A DNA stretch of 55,000 nt. Origin: Neocallimastix lanati (nom. inval.) (Eukaryota > Neocallimastigomycota > Neocallimastigomycetes > Neocallimastigales > Neocallimastigaceae). Position 1 is the stretch's first letter. Each line of letters begins with the position of its first letter. The stretch covers positions 1 through 55,000 of the forward strand of contig JACVTC010000094.1 in the NCBI GenBank assembly GCA_016946835.1, read 5' to 3'. The translations under genes were made by a program, and so were the position numbers. The notes beneath the pieces were generated by a model. The model did no database searches. It was given only the letters and a program-made list of their open reading frames with translations, and was not told the DNA's origin. Below, piece after piece: positions 9,529 to 19,915 of the stretch.

Positions 9529-10896
9529 TTCGTTTTTAGTTAATAATTTTTTTATTGTAAATTAACGAGGTTATTAAATACGAATAAATTTGAAAGTCCA
9601 ACTTTAAAAATATAATTTAACAAGTAATTTAATATCGAATCAAATTTTAAAACAATATATCTTAGTAATTTTTGAAAATAATAATTTTATTTGCTTTCTT
9701 TAGTAAGTATAAGCTCGAAATCCTTATCGACAACTTAGTAGAAATTATAAAGCACGAGGTTCTTTTCGACTACTTTTTTAAGAATAATTTTAAGTTCGAA
9801 ATCTTTATCGACAACTTAATAGAATAATTTTAAGTTCGAAATCTTTATCGACAACTTAATAGAATATTTTTCAAGCTCGAAATCTTTATCGACCACTTGA
9901 ATTTTGTAATTTAGTATATTTGTAGTAATAAATTTAGAAGCAAAGTTTTATTTATTATTTTCACCTTTCAAAAATTTTTCTTTTTAAACGATAAATATTG
10001 TATTGTTATAGCTAATAAAATTATTAATTAATTATAATTATTAAATACAAAAAAATAATCTTTATTGTCGTACAATCTGATAGTACACACTGTCTGACGT
10101 GCAGCTTACCTAATGGTGTCATGCCACGCGTGTGCCACGATTACTATATTCAATATAAAATATAGCAGTTCAGAGCCCACTAGCCCAATTACTATGTAGG
10201 ATAAACTTAATCCGATAATCTATGTACGGAATAAAAAAATTTTAAAAGTATTCAATAATATTTTTATTAACTAATAAAAATTAACTAAAAACACAATATT
10301 TTCAAAGTAAATTAAGATTCTATTACAGGAATTATATAACAAATAAAGTACCAGTAATAAAAAAAAATAAAAAAAATTTAAATGGCGAAGTTAGCCAAAG
10401 TCTGATACTTTATATAATAAAGTGCCTTATAACTAGCACAAAGAAAAGTAAAAAAAATTATATAAAAAAAACAATCTTACGCCTTCGGTGACGTAAGCTC
10501 CTTATTCGCCAGTGCTTGGAAAGTACCCGCACCTTCGTGTGTTGAAACGTTGAAGGTTGAACTATTATTACCGGGTCGGTAACCAAATACCTTCGTCTAC
10601 TTTCCAATTAATCTCCAAATTAACTACTATTCAATAACCTACTATGAATAGAGTTAATTTGTTGCTATCTGAGAATACACTGTGTATGAGCTCTATCCGC
10701 TCCTTGTTATAATTTTACAAAATTTGTTTTTTTAGAATCTTAATTTTACTTATTTAAAAAAAATTTTTTTTATATATATATATCAAACAAGCGCCATGGG
10801 TTAATCAAAGGATTAACGACTTACTTGTTTATCAATATAAAATAAAAAAAAAATTAAAAAAAAATCTATGTTATTTACTATTATTTCTATTTAATT
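9529..10896 (-). promoter_or_regulatory. B1 long 5' leader between primer site and gag
   Basis: About 1.37 kb with no long frame, much more G+C in parts (10080-10160 and 10478-10700) than surrounding spacers. It holds four copies of a repeat around TTCGAAATCTTTATCGACAA (see 9711-9900). It is identical to the B2 leader apart from homopolymer indels. Leaders of this position carry RNA packaging and dimerisation signals in other retroelements; that role here is inferred. Confidence 0.6.
9711..9900 (-). repeat. Four ~40-bp direct repeats in the B1 leader
   Basis: Units begin at 9711, 9792, 9832 and 9873 (AAG[CT]TCGAAAT...ATCGACAACTT on the plus strand). Two TCGA palindromes sit in each unit. The last three are spaced 40-41 bp. 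Confidence 0.85.
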
Positions 10897-10913
10897 CCCC
10901 GATATCTCCACCA
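10897..10913 (-). promoter_or_regulatory. B1 primer binding site candidate
   Basis: Minus strand TGGTGGAGATATCGGGG, six bases inside the 5' LTR. The plus strand reads like a tRNA 3' end (acceptor strand ...TATCTCCA followed by CCA). The matching host tRNA is not in the window. Confidence 0.7.
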
Positions 10914-10919
10914 TATAAA

Positions 10920-11218
10920 TGTTAAGGTTTTAGAGAATTAAATAAAAATAAAGTAAGGAAACACAAATTTTATTTATTTATTTATTATTTTTATTTATAA
11001 ATTTATTTGATTTTATTTGATGATATTTAAAAATTAGTAGCAAAATTTACAACTATTTATACTTTTTTTCAAGGCATAAAAGTTGTTCTTGCCACTAAAT
11101 TACATTTTATTTATTTTTTTTTTTTAAAAACTATTAAATTTAAATTGATTTTTATAATTAATTATATAAAATTTAATTATAACAATATAAATAAAATACA
11201 TTTATAATATTAATAAAA

Positions 11219-11301
<83 letters not shown>

Positions 11302-11797
11302 TTATTTATTTAAAAATATCTAAAATATTACTAATAAGAATTTATTTAATTGGCTATAATTTTTATTACAATCTGTTAAAATATTCAAATAAAAATAAAA
11401 ATACTATTCTAATATAAAGGTTTTTAATAAAATAAAATATTTTTCAATATAAAATAAAACATTTCGATATAAAATTTTATAATAAAAAGTTAAAATATAA
11501 TATATAAATTTTTAATTATCAATATATAAAAATATTATTAATATAAATTTTCATTATTAATATAAAAAAAATAAGATTTATTATTAATATTGCTAATATA
11601 AGTTTTAAATATATAAAAATATTACTATTAATATAAGATTTAATATAAAAATATAAAGTTTAATATAATTTTTGATTTAATTTTTGATCTTTGGATTTAA
11701 AAATTTATTAAAGTACAAAAATAATAATGTACACATAATGTATTAGAAATAAATCGTAGATTTAATTAAGAATGCATTATTTAGTACATTCTTATCA
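10920..11797 (-). repeat. B1 5' LTR
   Basis: 878 bp, same sequence variant as 3725-4606 with a T79 run at 11221-11299. One base (11798) separates it from the next LTR. Confidence 0.93.
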
Positions 11798-11798
11798 A

Positions 11799-12098
11799 TG
11801 TTAAGGTTTTAGAGAATTAAATAAAAATAAAGTAAGGAAACACAAATTTTATTCATTTATTTATTATTTTTATTTATTTTATTAATTTTACTTGATGATA
11901 TTTAAAAATTAGTAGCAAAATTTACAACTATTTATACTTTTTTTTCAAGGCATAAAAGTTGTTCTTGCCACTAAATTACATTTTATTATTATTTTTCTTT
12001 TTATATATAAAAACTATTAAATTTAAATTGATTTTTATAATCAATTATATAAAATTTAATTATAACAATATAAATAAAATACATTTATAATATTAATA

Positions 12099-12153
<55 letters not shown>

Positions 12154-12640
12154 CTAATCTATCTAAAATATTACTAATAAGAATTTATTCAATTGGCTAA
12201 AATTTTTATTACAATCTGTTAAAATATTCAAATAAAAATAAAAATACTATTCTAATATAAAGGTTTTTAATAAAATAAAATATTTGTCAATATAAAATAA
12301 AACATTTCGATATAAAATTTTATAATAAAAGTTAAAATATAATATATAAATTTTTAATTATCAATATATAAAAATATTATTAATACAAATTTTCATTATT
12401 AATATAAAAAAAAATAAGATTTATTATTAATATTGCTAATATAAGTTTTAAATATATAAAAATATTACTATTAATATAAGATTTAATATAAAAATATAAA
12501 GTTTAATATAATTTTTGATTTAATTTTTGATCTTTGGATTTAAAAATTTATTAAAGTACAAAAATAATAATGTACACATAATGTATTAGAAATAAATCGT
12601 AGATTTAATTAAGAATGCATTATTTAGTACATTCTTATCA
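11799..12640 (-). repeat. B2 3' LTR
   Basis: 842 bp, TGTTAAGG...TTATCA, T51 run at 12103-12153. It differs from the B1 LTRs by several substitutions and indels from about 60 bp inside its left end, but matches 18964-19805. Confidence 0.93.
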
Positions 12641-12650
12641 AGATGCCCCG
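12641..12650 (-). promoter_or_regulatory. B2 polypurine tract candidate
   Basis: Same CGGGGCATCT on the minus strand as in B1, abutting the 3' LTR. Confidence 0.55.
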
Positions 12651-12658
12651 ACGAAGAC

Positions 12659-15600
12659 TCAAGCTTCTCTGTAAGCGGAGTTAAACTTTACTAAATTTTT
12701 AAAATGAACATTCCTATCGAGTTGTTTCCCAGTTTTCTGATCGATTAAGGTTGCCGTGTTGAATTGAATTTTTAAAATTTTAAATGGTCCATTGTAATAT
12801 GGTTCTAGCTTAGTGCGGCTAAAGTTTCTAACAAGAACAAGATCACCAGCCTTTAATTCTTTTCCTTTTTTCATACTTATTTGTTCTTCTCGTCTTGTTG
12901 CCCAATACTTGTTAGCATTCTTCACATTTTCGCATGCTTCTCTAGTCCATTGATAATGACGAACAAATTTTTCCATTAAAATTTCATCATATGATTTACC
13001 TGCATTTTCAATTGTTCTTATGGCTATATCATAAGGCTGTTGGTCTTCTCTTCCATATACTAATTCAAAACTAGAATGTCCAGTAGCTGTGTTTTTGGTA
13101 GTTCGAAGTGCCCATAAAGCAGAAGGTAAAACTTCATCCCAATCTTGATTTTTCCTTCCTAATAAACGAAGTAATTTTCCAATTTCTTTATTTCGATTTT
13201 CAGTAAGGCCATTTGATTCAGGGTGGTAAGTAGCTACAAATTTAACATATACATCATAAAGATCAAGAAAGATTTTAGTCATATCAGAAGTGAATTGGAC
13301 TCCATTATCAGTAGTAATAACTTGAGGTACACCATGTCTTGCAAAAACGTTTATTAAAAATTTAATTATATCAGAGGAAGTTATGTTTTCAGTGGGTTCA
13401 GCTTCAACCCATTTGGTAAAGTAATCAACAGTTACTATAATATATTGATTATTATTTCTTGTTTTTGGTAACGGTCCTATAATATCTAATCCTAAATGCA
13501 CAAAGGGACCCTCCACTTTAGTTGGATGGATTTCGGTTGGTTCTGGATATGGTTGAGGACGATTTAACTGGCATTTTTCACAATTACTAACAATTCTTTT
13601 GATATCTTTAATCATATGATTCCAATAAAAGTTTTTCTTAAGTCTTTGATATGTTTTGTAATATCCTTCGTGGCCAATATTATGAGCTTCTAAAATTAAT
13701 TTAAACCTTTCATTTTCGTCCGTTATTAATTTTCTATAATTTCCATTGTCGATAAAATAATCTTCACCATCAATAACAGTAAACTTTTCATTAATAAATT
13801 CCTTTATAACTTTAGATAATAATTCTTCATTATTTCCATTAGTAATTTTTGTTAATAATATCTTTCTCTCTTCCTTACTTTTCATTCTTGAAAGAGCATC
13901 AGCTAACACATTCTTTTTGCCTGATTCATATTTTATATTAATTCCGAGCATACTAGCGGTTAGACACCATCTTGTTTGCCTTGCATTCAAAGGTTCTTTA
14001 TTCTTAAATAAACCAACTAATGGTTTATGATCTGTGTAAATAGTTGTAGGTAATGGATTTCCTTCAATATAAGATTTAAATTTAGTCATACAGTAAAACA
14101 AAGCGGTTCCTTCTAAATCGGTAATACCATAATTCTTTTCAGCTTTCTTTAAACTTCTACTTATAAAGTGTATTGGATGCTCCTTACCGGTTTCTTCTTC
14201 TTTTTGTAAAAGAACTCCACCAATTCCATTATACGAAGCATCAGTTCTAATGATAAAAGGTTTGTCAAATGACGGAAATTTTAGAATAGGTGCATTGATT
14301 AATTTTTCTTTTAGGAGTTCAAAGCTTTCTTGTTGTTCTTTATTCCATTCATATTTGGTATTCTTTTTCAATAATTTACATAAAGGTGAGGTAATTTGAG
14401 CATATTTAGGAATAAAATCACGATAATATCCCACTGCTCCTAAAAATGATCTTAATTCATGAAGTGATGAAGGGGCTTCCCACTTCTTAATAGCTGTTAT
14501 CTTACTTTCCATGGGACTTAATCCTTTAGTAGTAAGTTTGTGACCTAATACATCAACTTCAGTTTGAAGAAAATGGCACTTTTCAATATTAATTTTTAAC
14601 TTGTTTTCTTTAAATACTTCTAATACTTGTTTAATATGAATTAAATGTTCTTCGATACTTTTTGAATAGATCAAAACATCATCAATAAATACATAAACAA
14701 ATTCACCAATAAAAGGGAATAAAATTTTATTCATTTCTCTTTGGAAGGTTGAGGGAGCTCCAGTAAGTCCAAAAGGCATAACCTTAAATTGATAATTTCC
14801 AAACTTAGTAGTGAAAGTGGTTACTTCAACGCTTTCTTCATCCATTAAGATTTGGTGAAAACCAGAAAATAAATCAAGAGTTGTAAATATTTTAGCTCCT
14901 CCGAGACTATCAAAAATTTCATCTATATATGGAACTGAATAAGAATCTTTTTCTGTCATATCATTGACTTTTCGGTAGTCAATGCACAAGCGCCACTTTC
15001 CATTGTGTTTTAGAATGAGTACTACTGGAGATGACCATTCTGAACAGGATGGTTCTATCAATCCTTTCTTAATAAGCTTTGTAAGTTCTTCTTTTAAGAT
15101 ATCTGATTTTAATTTAGTTAACCTATAACTTCTTAATTTTACTGGCTTTGCATTTGCTTTCAAACGGATCTTATGTGGTGAAAGTTTAGAAGGAGTTAGT
15201 TCTTCTGTTGAAGTGGCAACTATGTCAATCATTTCTTTGAGAATTTTAATAATTTGTTCTTTATAATCTTTATTTAAGGTACTTAAAAATTCATCACTCT
15301 CAATAAATTCCATTGGAGTTAATTCCTTTATAATTTCCTTTTCATTATTCGTTTCTTCAACTTTTCTAATAGTGCAGATTATACTTTCTTCATCATAATA
15401 TTGATTATTTATTTTAGCTATTTCTTCGTATTCACTTTCTGACAAAAGTTTACATAGACTGTTTAAGGTTGGATGAATAAATAAACAATGATCGATTTGA
15501 GTTTTAAAGTTTATTAACATATCATAAAATGAGTCTTCTTTCTCAATAATTCTAAAGTCCGCATTAAATTCATAATTATTAATTTTTACTGGTAATCGAA

Positions 15601-16474
15601 CAATAATTCCTTCCGAGTATTCTTCATCTTGTGTTGCTAGTTGGATTCTTCCACGACTTTTTCCAACTATTTCATATTCACCAGGTAATTTATCAAAATA
15701 CTGCTTAGTAACGATGCTTAGGTTACTACAAGAATCAATTAAAAGTTTTCCTAGTACTCCGTCAACACTTGCATCAACCATTGCTAAGTCTTCTTCGGCT
15801 ACTTCATTACTTTTACTTATGTAGCTATGGTCATAGTTATTTACTAATAAAGTTCGTGCTATTACATTGTCTACAGTTCCAATTATTTTAGACTTTTCTA
15901 ACTTTAAACCTTGAGTTAATTGTGAACGAATTTTAGGACATGCATTCAAGAGTTGACCTATCGTAATACTGGATTTAAGATTATTTAAATCATCCATAAT
16001 ATTGTAAGGTTCTTTATTATTCATCATTTTGATATTCCTTTTTACTAATTGAGTATTTCCATTATTAGTTTCCTTAGTTTTTGTTGAAATTAATTTTTCC
16101 AAAGTATTAGTTTTATTTTGTTGATTATCTTTATTCATTTCTAGATCTTCTATTTCATTATCGATTACAAGTATATCTTCAGATTCAACTTTTTCCTTTC
16201 CTTTTGATGAATAATTGTTGTTTTCTTCTTTACTTTCTCTTACTCTTGTCATATTTCTTAATTCCTTTTCTTTTTGTTTTTCTTTGTTAATATTTGGTTG
16301 AGTTAAAATTGAAGGAAGTATTTGATTTTTATAAACTTTATTTGGTTTATTATGCAGCTCATTTTCTTTCTTCTTTCTTAAAGCAGGAGTTGCAAAAGGA
16401 CGTGGATTATCTTTTAAACTTTTATGTACTTTCTTGGAATTATTTTCTTCTTTTTCGCTGTTATTATCATTCAT
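12659..16474 (-). CDS. B2 Pol polyprotein
   Basis: 1271 residues from the ATG at 16474, with about a dozen substitutions from the B1 protein and no indels. All catalytic motifs are kept: protease IDSCS (again Cys instead of Gly), RT LDLFSGFHQ and FIDD, RNase H TDAS, integrase HHCC, D-D-35-E and the YNGPF module. Differences are conservative (for example S527A, I671L, I681V) or in the polar N-terminus, which suggests selection on the protein before insertion. The frame continues upstream of the ATG without a stop into the 3' end of gag, so expression as Gag-Pol by -1 frameshift is likely. Confidence 0.95.
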   Translation of the reverse strand: MNDNNSEKEENNSKKVHKSLKDNPRPFATPALRKKKENELHNKPNKVYKNQILPSILTQPNINKEKQKEKELRNMTRVRESKEENNNYSSKGKEKVESEDILVIDNEIEDLEMNKDNQQNKTNTLEKLISTKTKETNNGNTQLVKRNIKMMNNKEPYNIMDDLNNLKSSITIGQLLNACPKIRSQLTQGLKLEKSKIIGTVDNVIARTLLVNNYDHSYISKSNEVAEEDLAMVDASVDGVLGKLLIDSCSNLSIVTKQYFDKLPGEYEIVGKSRGRIQLATQDEEYSEGIIVRLPVKINNYEFNADFRIIEKEDSFYDMLINFKTQIDHCLFIHPTLNSLCKLLSESEYEEIAKINNQYYDEESIICTIRKVEETNNEKEIIKELTPMEFIESDEFLSTLNKDYKEQIIKILKEMIDIVATSTEELTPSKLSPHKIRLKANAKPVKLRSYRLTKLKSDILKEELTKLIKKGLIEPSCSEWSSPVVLILKHNGKWRLCIDYRKVNDMTEKDSYSVPYIDEIFDSLGGAKIFTTLDLFSGFHQILMDEESVEVTTFTTKFGNYQFKVMPFGLTGAPSTFQREMNKILFPFIGEFVYVFIDDVLIYSKSIEEHLIHIKQVLEVFKENKLKINIEKCHFLQTEVDVLGHKLTTKGLSPMESKITAIKKWEAPSSLHELRSFLGAVGYYRDFIPKYAQITSPLCKLLKKNTKYEWNKEQQESFELLKEKLINAPILKFPSFDKPFIIRTDASYNGIGGVLLQKEEETGKEHPIHFISRSLKKAEKNYGITDLEGTALFYCMTKFKSYIEGNPLPTTIYTDHKPLVGLFKNKEPLNARQTRWCLTASMLGINIKYESGKKNVLADALSRMKSKEERKILLTKITNGNNEELLSKVIKEFINEKFTVIDGEDYFIDNGNYRKLITDENERFKLILEAHNIGHEGYYKTYQRLKKNFYWNHMIKDIKRIVSNCEKCQLNRPQPYPEPTEIHPTKVEGPFVHLGLDIIGPLPKTRNNNQYIIVTVDYFTKWVEAEPTENITSSDIIKFLINVFARHGVPQVITTDNGVQFTSDMTKIFLDLYDVYVKFVATYHPESNGLTENRNKEIGKLLRLLGRKNQDWDEVLPSALWALRTTKNTATGHSSFELVYGREDQQPYDIAIRTIENAGKSYDEILMEKFVRHYQWTREACENVKNANKYWATRREEQISMKKGKELKAGDLVLVRNFSRTKLEPYYNGPFKILKIQFNTATLIDQKTGKQLDRNVHFKNLVKFNSAYREA

Positions 16475-16635
16475 TTTTCTTTTTACAGCATTTATAATGA
16501 TATCATCCTCACTTTCAGTTGTGTCACTAAAATCAGATTCTTCAGATTCTTCGTTAAAGGAATTATTATCAATTGGAGTATTCTTAGTAAAAGTATTATT
16601 TTGTAAATTATTTAATGAAGCTATTGTTTTGTCAT

Positions 16636-16669
16636 TGGGAGTGCTTCTGCTCCCATTTAGAAGTTTAAA
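16636..16669 (-). promoter_or_regulatory. B2 programmed -1 frameshift signal
   Basis: Slippery T TTA AAC at 16663-16669 in the gag frame, 7-nt spacer, hairpin TGGGAG/CTCCCA at 16636-16641 and 16650-16655, as in B1. Confidence 0.85.
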
Positions 16670-17568
16670 GACTTTTTGGAATATATTTCTTTTTTATTTT
16701 TTTCCATAATCTTATTTAATTGAGGGCAATAATATGAGTAATGACCTTCTTCCTTACAGAAGAAGCAAGTTTTAACGGATAAATTTCTCATTTTCTGGGT
16801 TGATTCTTCTATAATATCTTGAGGTTTCGGTTTATTATTTGTTTGATTTGTTTGGAAAGTTTCGTTTCTTCTTTTAGGATAAAGTCTTGAAGTAGTACTG
16901 TTTTGATTATTTTGATTATGTTGGGAATTATTAACATTATAGGTATTAATATTATTGTTCCTTACAGAAAGTCTATCTACTTTCTCGGCAATTTTGAAAG
17001 CTTTATCCATACTTATATCATCTTTAAGGGATAATTTCTTCCAGGCTTCATAATTATTTTGAATAGAATCAATATAATCTAGTACACCAATGCGCTTTCT
17101 TCTCTTTTTATCAAGTTTAGTGTACAAAGTTCTATATCTTACATTAAAGTCTTTAATCTTTTCGTTTCTTTTAATTCGCATTGCACGAAGTTCTTTAAGA
17201 AGTAAATTTTGGTCTTCTTTAATACCGTAAAAATTTTCAAGACTTGAAATAATTTTTTCAAGGGAAGGAAATTTAATATCATCATCAACATTTTCTTCTT
17301 CATCATCATCTTCTTCTTCATCTGATGAATCATCACTTTCATCATCACTATCTTCTCCCAAATCTTCAATAACGCGTTGTACTTCACCAGAGCTGGTAAG
17401 TAAACAAGCATTAAATATTGTTTCCGGATCTGTGATACCTTGTATCTTGATCCAAAGTTTTAATTCAGTAGCCCAGGACTTTATATCTAAATTGTCCTTG
17501 CTAAGCTTCACTATGTCTCGTAATTCTTTCTTTAATTCTTTAAAACTTAAAGTACTTTTAGTAGACAT
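16657..17568 (-). CDS. B2 Gag
   Basis: 303 residues, the same protein as the B1 Gag with two extra residues in and after the acidic stretch (one extra Asp and one extra Ile) and a few substitutions (E186D in B1 numbering, S239N, L245P). The single CCHC zinc knuckle CFFCKEEGHYSYYC is intact. The end of the frame holds the frameshift heptamer. It would form the particle shell and bind the RNA genome. Confidence 0.93.
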   Translation of the reverse strand: MSTKSTLSFKELKKELRDIVKLSKDNLDIKSWATELKLWIKIQGITDPETIFNACLLTSSGEVQRVIEDLGEDSDDESDDSSDEEEDDDEEENVDDDIKFPSLEKIISSLENFYGIKEDQNLLLKELRAMRIKRNEKIKDFNVRYRTLYTKLDKKRRKRIGVLDYIDSIQNNYEAWKKLSLKDDISMDKAFKIAEKVDRLSVRNNNINTYNVNNSQHNQNNQNSTTSRLYPKRRNETFQTNQTNNKPKPQDIIEESTQKMRNLSVKTCFFCKEEGHYSYYCPQLNKIMEKNKKEIYSKKSLNF

Positions 17569-18940
17569 TTCGTTTTTAGTTAATAATTTTTTTATTGTAA
17601 ATTAACGAGGTTATTAAATACGAATAAATTTGAAAGTCCAACTTTAAAAATATAATTTAACAAGTAATTTAATATCGAATCAAATTTTAAAACAATATAT
17701 CTTAGTAATTTTTGAAAATAATAATTTTATTTGCTTTCTTTAGTAAGTATAAGCTCGAAATCCTTATCGACAACTTAGTAGAAATTATAAAGCACGAGGT
17801 TCTTTTCGACTACTTTTTTAAGAATAATTTTAAGTTCGAAATCTTTATCGACAACTTAATAGAATAATTTTAAGTTCGAAATCTTTATCGACAACTTAAT
17901 AGAATATTTTTCAAGCTCGAAATCTTTATCGACCACTTGAATTTTGTAATTTAGTATATTTGTAGTAATAAATTTAGAAGCAAAGTTTTATTTATTATTT
18001 TCACCTTTCAAAAATTTTTCTTTTTAAACGATAAATATTGTATTGTTATAGCTAATAAAATTATTAATTAATTATAATTATTAAATACAAAAAAATAATC
18101 TTTATTGTCGTACAATCTGATAGTACACACTGTCTGACGTGCAGCTTACCTAATGGTGTCATGCCACGCGTGTGCCACGATTACTATATTCAATATAAAA
18201 TATAGCAGTTCAGAGCCCACTAGCCCAATTACTATGTAGGATAAACTTAATCCGATAATCTATGTACGGAATAAAAAAATTTTAAAAGTATTCAATAATA
18301 TTTTTATTAACTAATAAAAATTAACTAAAAACACAATATTTTCAAAGTAAATTAAGATTCTATTACAGGAATTATATAACAAATAAAGTACCAGTAATAA
18401 AAAAAAATAAAAAAAATTTAAATGGCGAAGTTAGCCAAAGTCTGATACTTTATATAATAAAGTGCCTTATAACTAGCACAAAGAAAAGTAAAAAAAATTA
18501 TATAAAAAAAACAATCTTACGCCTTCGGTGACGTAAGCTCCTTATTCGCCAGTGCTTGGAAAGTACCCGCACCTTCGTGTGTTGAAACGTTGAAGGTTGA
18601 ACTATTATTACCGGGTCGGTAACCAAATACCTTCGTCTACTTTCCAATTAATCTCCAAATTAACTACTATTCAATAACCTACTATGAATAGAGTTAATTT
18701 GTTGCTATCTGAGAATACACTGTGTATGAGCTCTATCCGCTCCTTGTTATAATTTTACAAAATTTGTTTTTTTAGAATCTTAATTTTACTTATTTAAAAA
18801 AAATTTTTTTTTATATATATATATCAAACAAGCGCCATGGGTTAATCAAAGGATTAACGACTTACTTGTTTATCAATATAAAATAAAAAAAAAAAATTAA
18901 AAAAAAAATCTATGTTATTTACTATTATTTCTATTTAATT
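17569..18940 (-). promoter_or_regulatory. B2 long 5' leader
   Basis: Aligns base for base with 9529-10896 except for length changes in T and A runs near 18804-18900. The four ~40-bp repeats start at 17751, 17832, 17872 and 17913. Confidence 0.6.
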
Positions 18941-18957
18941 CCCCGATATCTCCACCA
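18941..18957 (-). promoter_or_regulatory. B2 primer binding site candidate
   Basis: Same TGGTGGAGATATCGGGG on the minus strand as in B1, six bases inside the 5' LTR. Confidence 0.7.
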
Positions 18958-18963
18958 TATAAA

Positions 18964-19263
18964 TGTTAAGGTTTTAGAGAATTAAATAAAAATAAAGTAA
19001 GGAAACACAAATTTTATTCATTTATTTATTATTTTTATTTATTTTATTAATTTTACTTGATGATATTTAAAAATTAGTAGCAAAATTTACAACTATTTAT
19101 ACTTTTTTTTCAAGGCATAAAAGTTGTTCTTGCCACTAAATTACATTTTATTATTATTTTTCTTTTTATATATAAAAACTATTAAATTTAAATTGATTTT
19201 TATAATCAATTATATAAAATTTAATTATAACAATATAAATAAAATACATTTATAATATTAATA

Positions 19264-19318
<55 letters not shown>

Positions 19319-19805
19319 CTAATCTATCTAAAATATTACTAATAAGAATTTATTTAATTGGCTAAAATTTTTATTACAATCTGTTAAAATATTCAAATAA
19401 AAATAAAAATACTATTCTAATATAAAGGTTTTTAATAAAATAAAATATTTGTCAATATAAAATAAAACATTTCGATATAAAATTTTATAATAAAAGTTAA
19501 AATATAATATATAAATTTTTAATTATCAATATATAAAAATATTATTAATACAAATTTTCATTATTAATATAAAAAAAAATAAGATTTATTATTAATATTG
19601 CTAATATAAGTTTTAAATATATAAAAATATTACTATTAATATAAGATTTAATATAAAAATATAAAGTTTAATATAATTTTTGATTTAATTTTTGATCTTT
19701 GGATTTAAAAATTTATTAAAGTACAAAAATAATAATGTACACATAATGTATTAGAAATAAATCGTAGATTTAATTAAGAATGCATTATTTAGTACATTCT
19801 TATCA
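18964..19805 (-). repeat. B2 5' LTR
   Basis: 842 bp, T51 run at 19268-19318, paired with 11799-12640. Its outer end lies 16 bp before the tRNA gene. Confidence 0.93.
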
Positions 19806-19821
19806 TCAAAAAGTAAACATA

Positions 19822-19903
19822 GTCACTTTGGCGGAGTGGTTAACGCGGTGGCCTGCTAAGCCATTTCCCTTTGGGAGCGCAGGTTCGAGTCCTGCAGGTG
19901 ACG
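19822..19903 (+). tRNA. tRNA-Ser (anticodon GCT)
   Basis: 82 nt fold as a type II tRNA. The acceptor GTCACTT pairs with AGGTGAC (one G-T pair). The D arm is GCG/CGC, and the anticodon stem GTGGC/GCCAT encloses the loop CTGCTAA with anticodon GCT. A long variable arm CCC-TTT-GGG follows, then the T arm GCAGG-TTCGAGT-CCTGC, with discriminator G at 19903. Internal A and B box sequences are good (GGTTCGAGTCC). No intron and no encoded CCA. It reads AGC/AGT serine codons. The retroelement ends 16 bp upstream, at the expected Pol III start region. Confidence 0.97.
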
Positions 19904-19908
19904 AGTAA

Positions 19909-19915
19909 TTTTTTT
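19909..19915 (+). terminator. Pol III terminator of tRNA-Ser
   Basis: Run of seven T starting five bases after the tRNA 3' end. Confidence 0.85.

Larger units (their letters stand above)
3725..11797 (-). mobile_element. Ty3/gypsy element, family B copy 1 (B1)
   Basis: Complete LTR retrotransposon on the minus strand: 5' LTR 10920-11797, primer site, a long leader of about 1.4 kb, gag, a -1 frameshift signal, pol (protease, RT, RNase H, integrase), polypurine tract, and 3' LTR 3725-4606. The RT-RNase H-integrase order is that of Ty3/gypsy (Metaviridae), not copia. The 4-bp target duplication AAAA lies at 3721-3724 and, on the other side, is made of base 11798 plus 19810-19812, because copy B2 later split that flank. 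Both reading frames are intact, so the element may be active. Confidence 0.93.
11799..19805 (-). mobile_element. Ty3/gypsy element, family B copy 2 (B2)
   Basis: A second complete element with the same orientation and organisation as B1: 5' LTR 18964-19805, leader, gag, frameshift signal, pol, 3' LTR 11799-12640. The two LTRs are both 842 bp with a T51 run and differ by about one substitution, so it is very young. The 4-bp target duplication TCAA is at 11795-11798 and 19806-19809; its first three bases on the left are the end of the B1 LTR, so B2 inserted at the B1 edge next to the tRNA gene. Confidence 0.93.
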
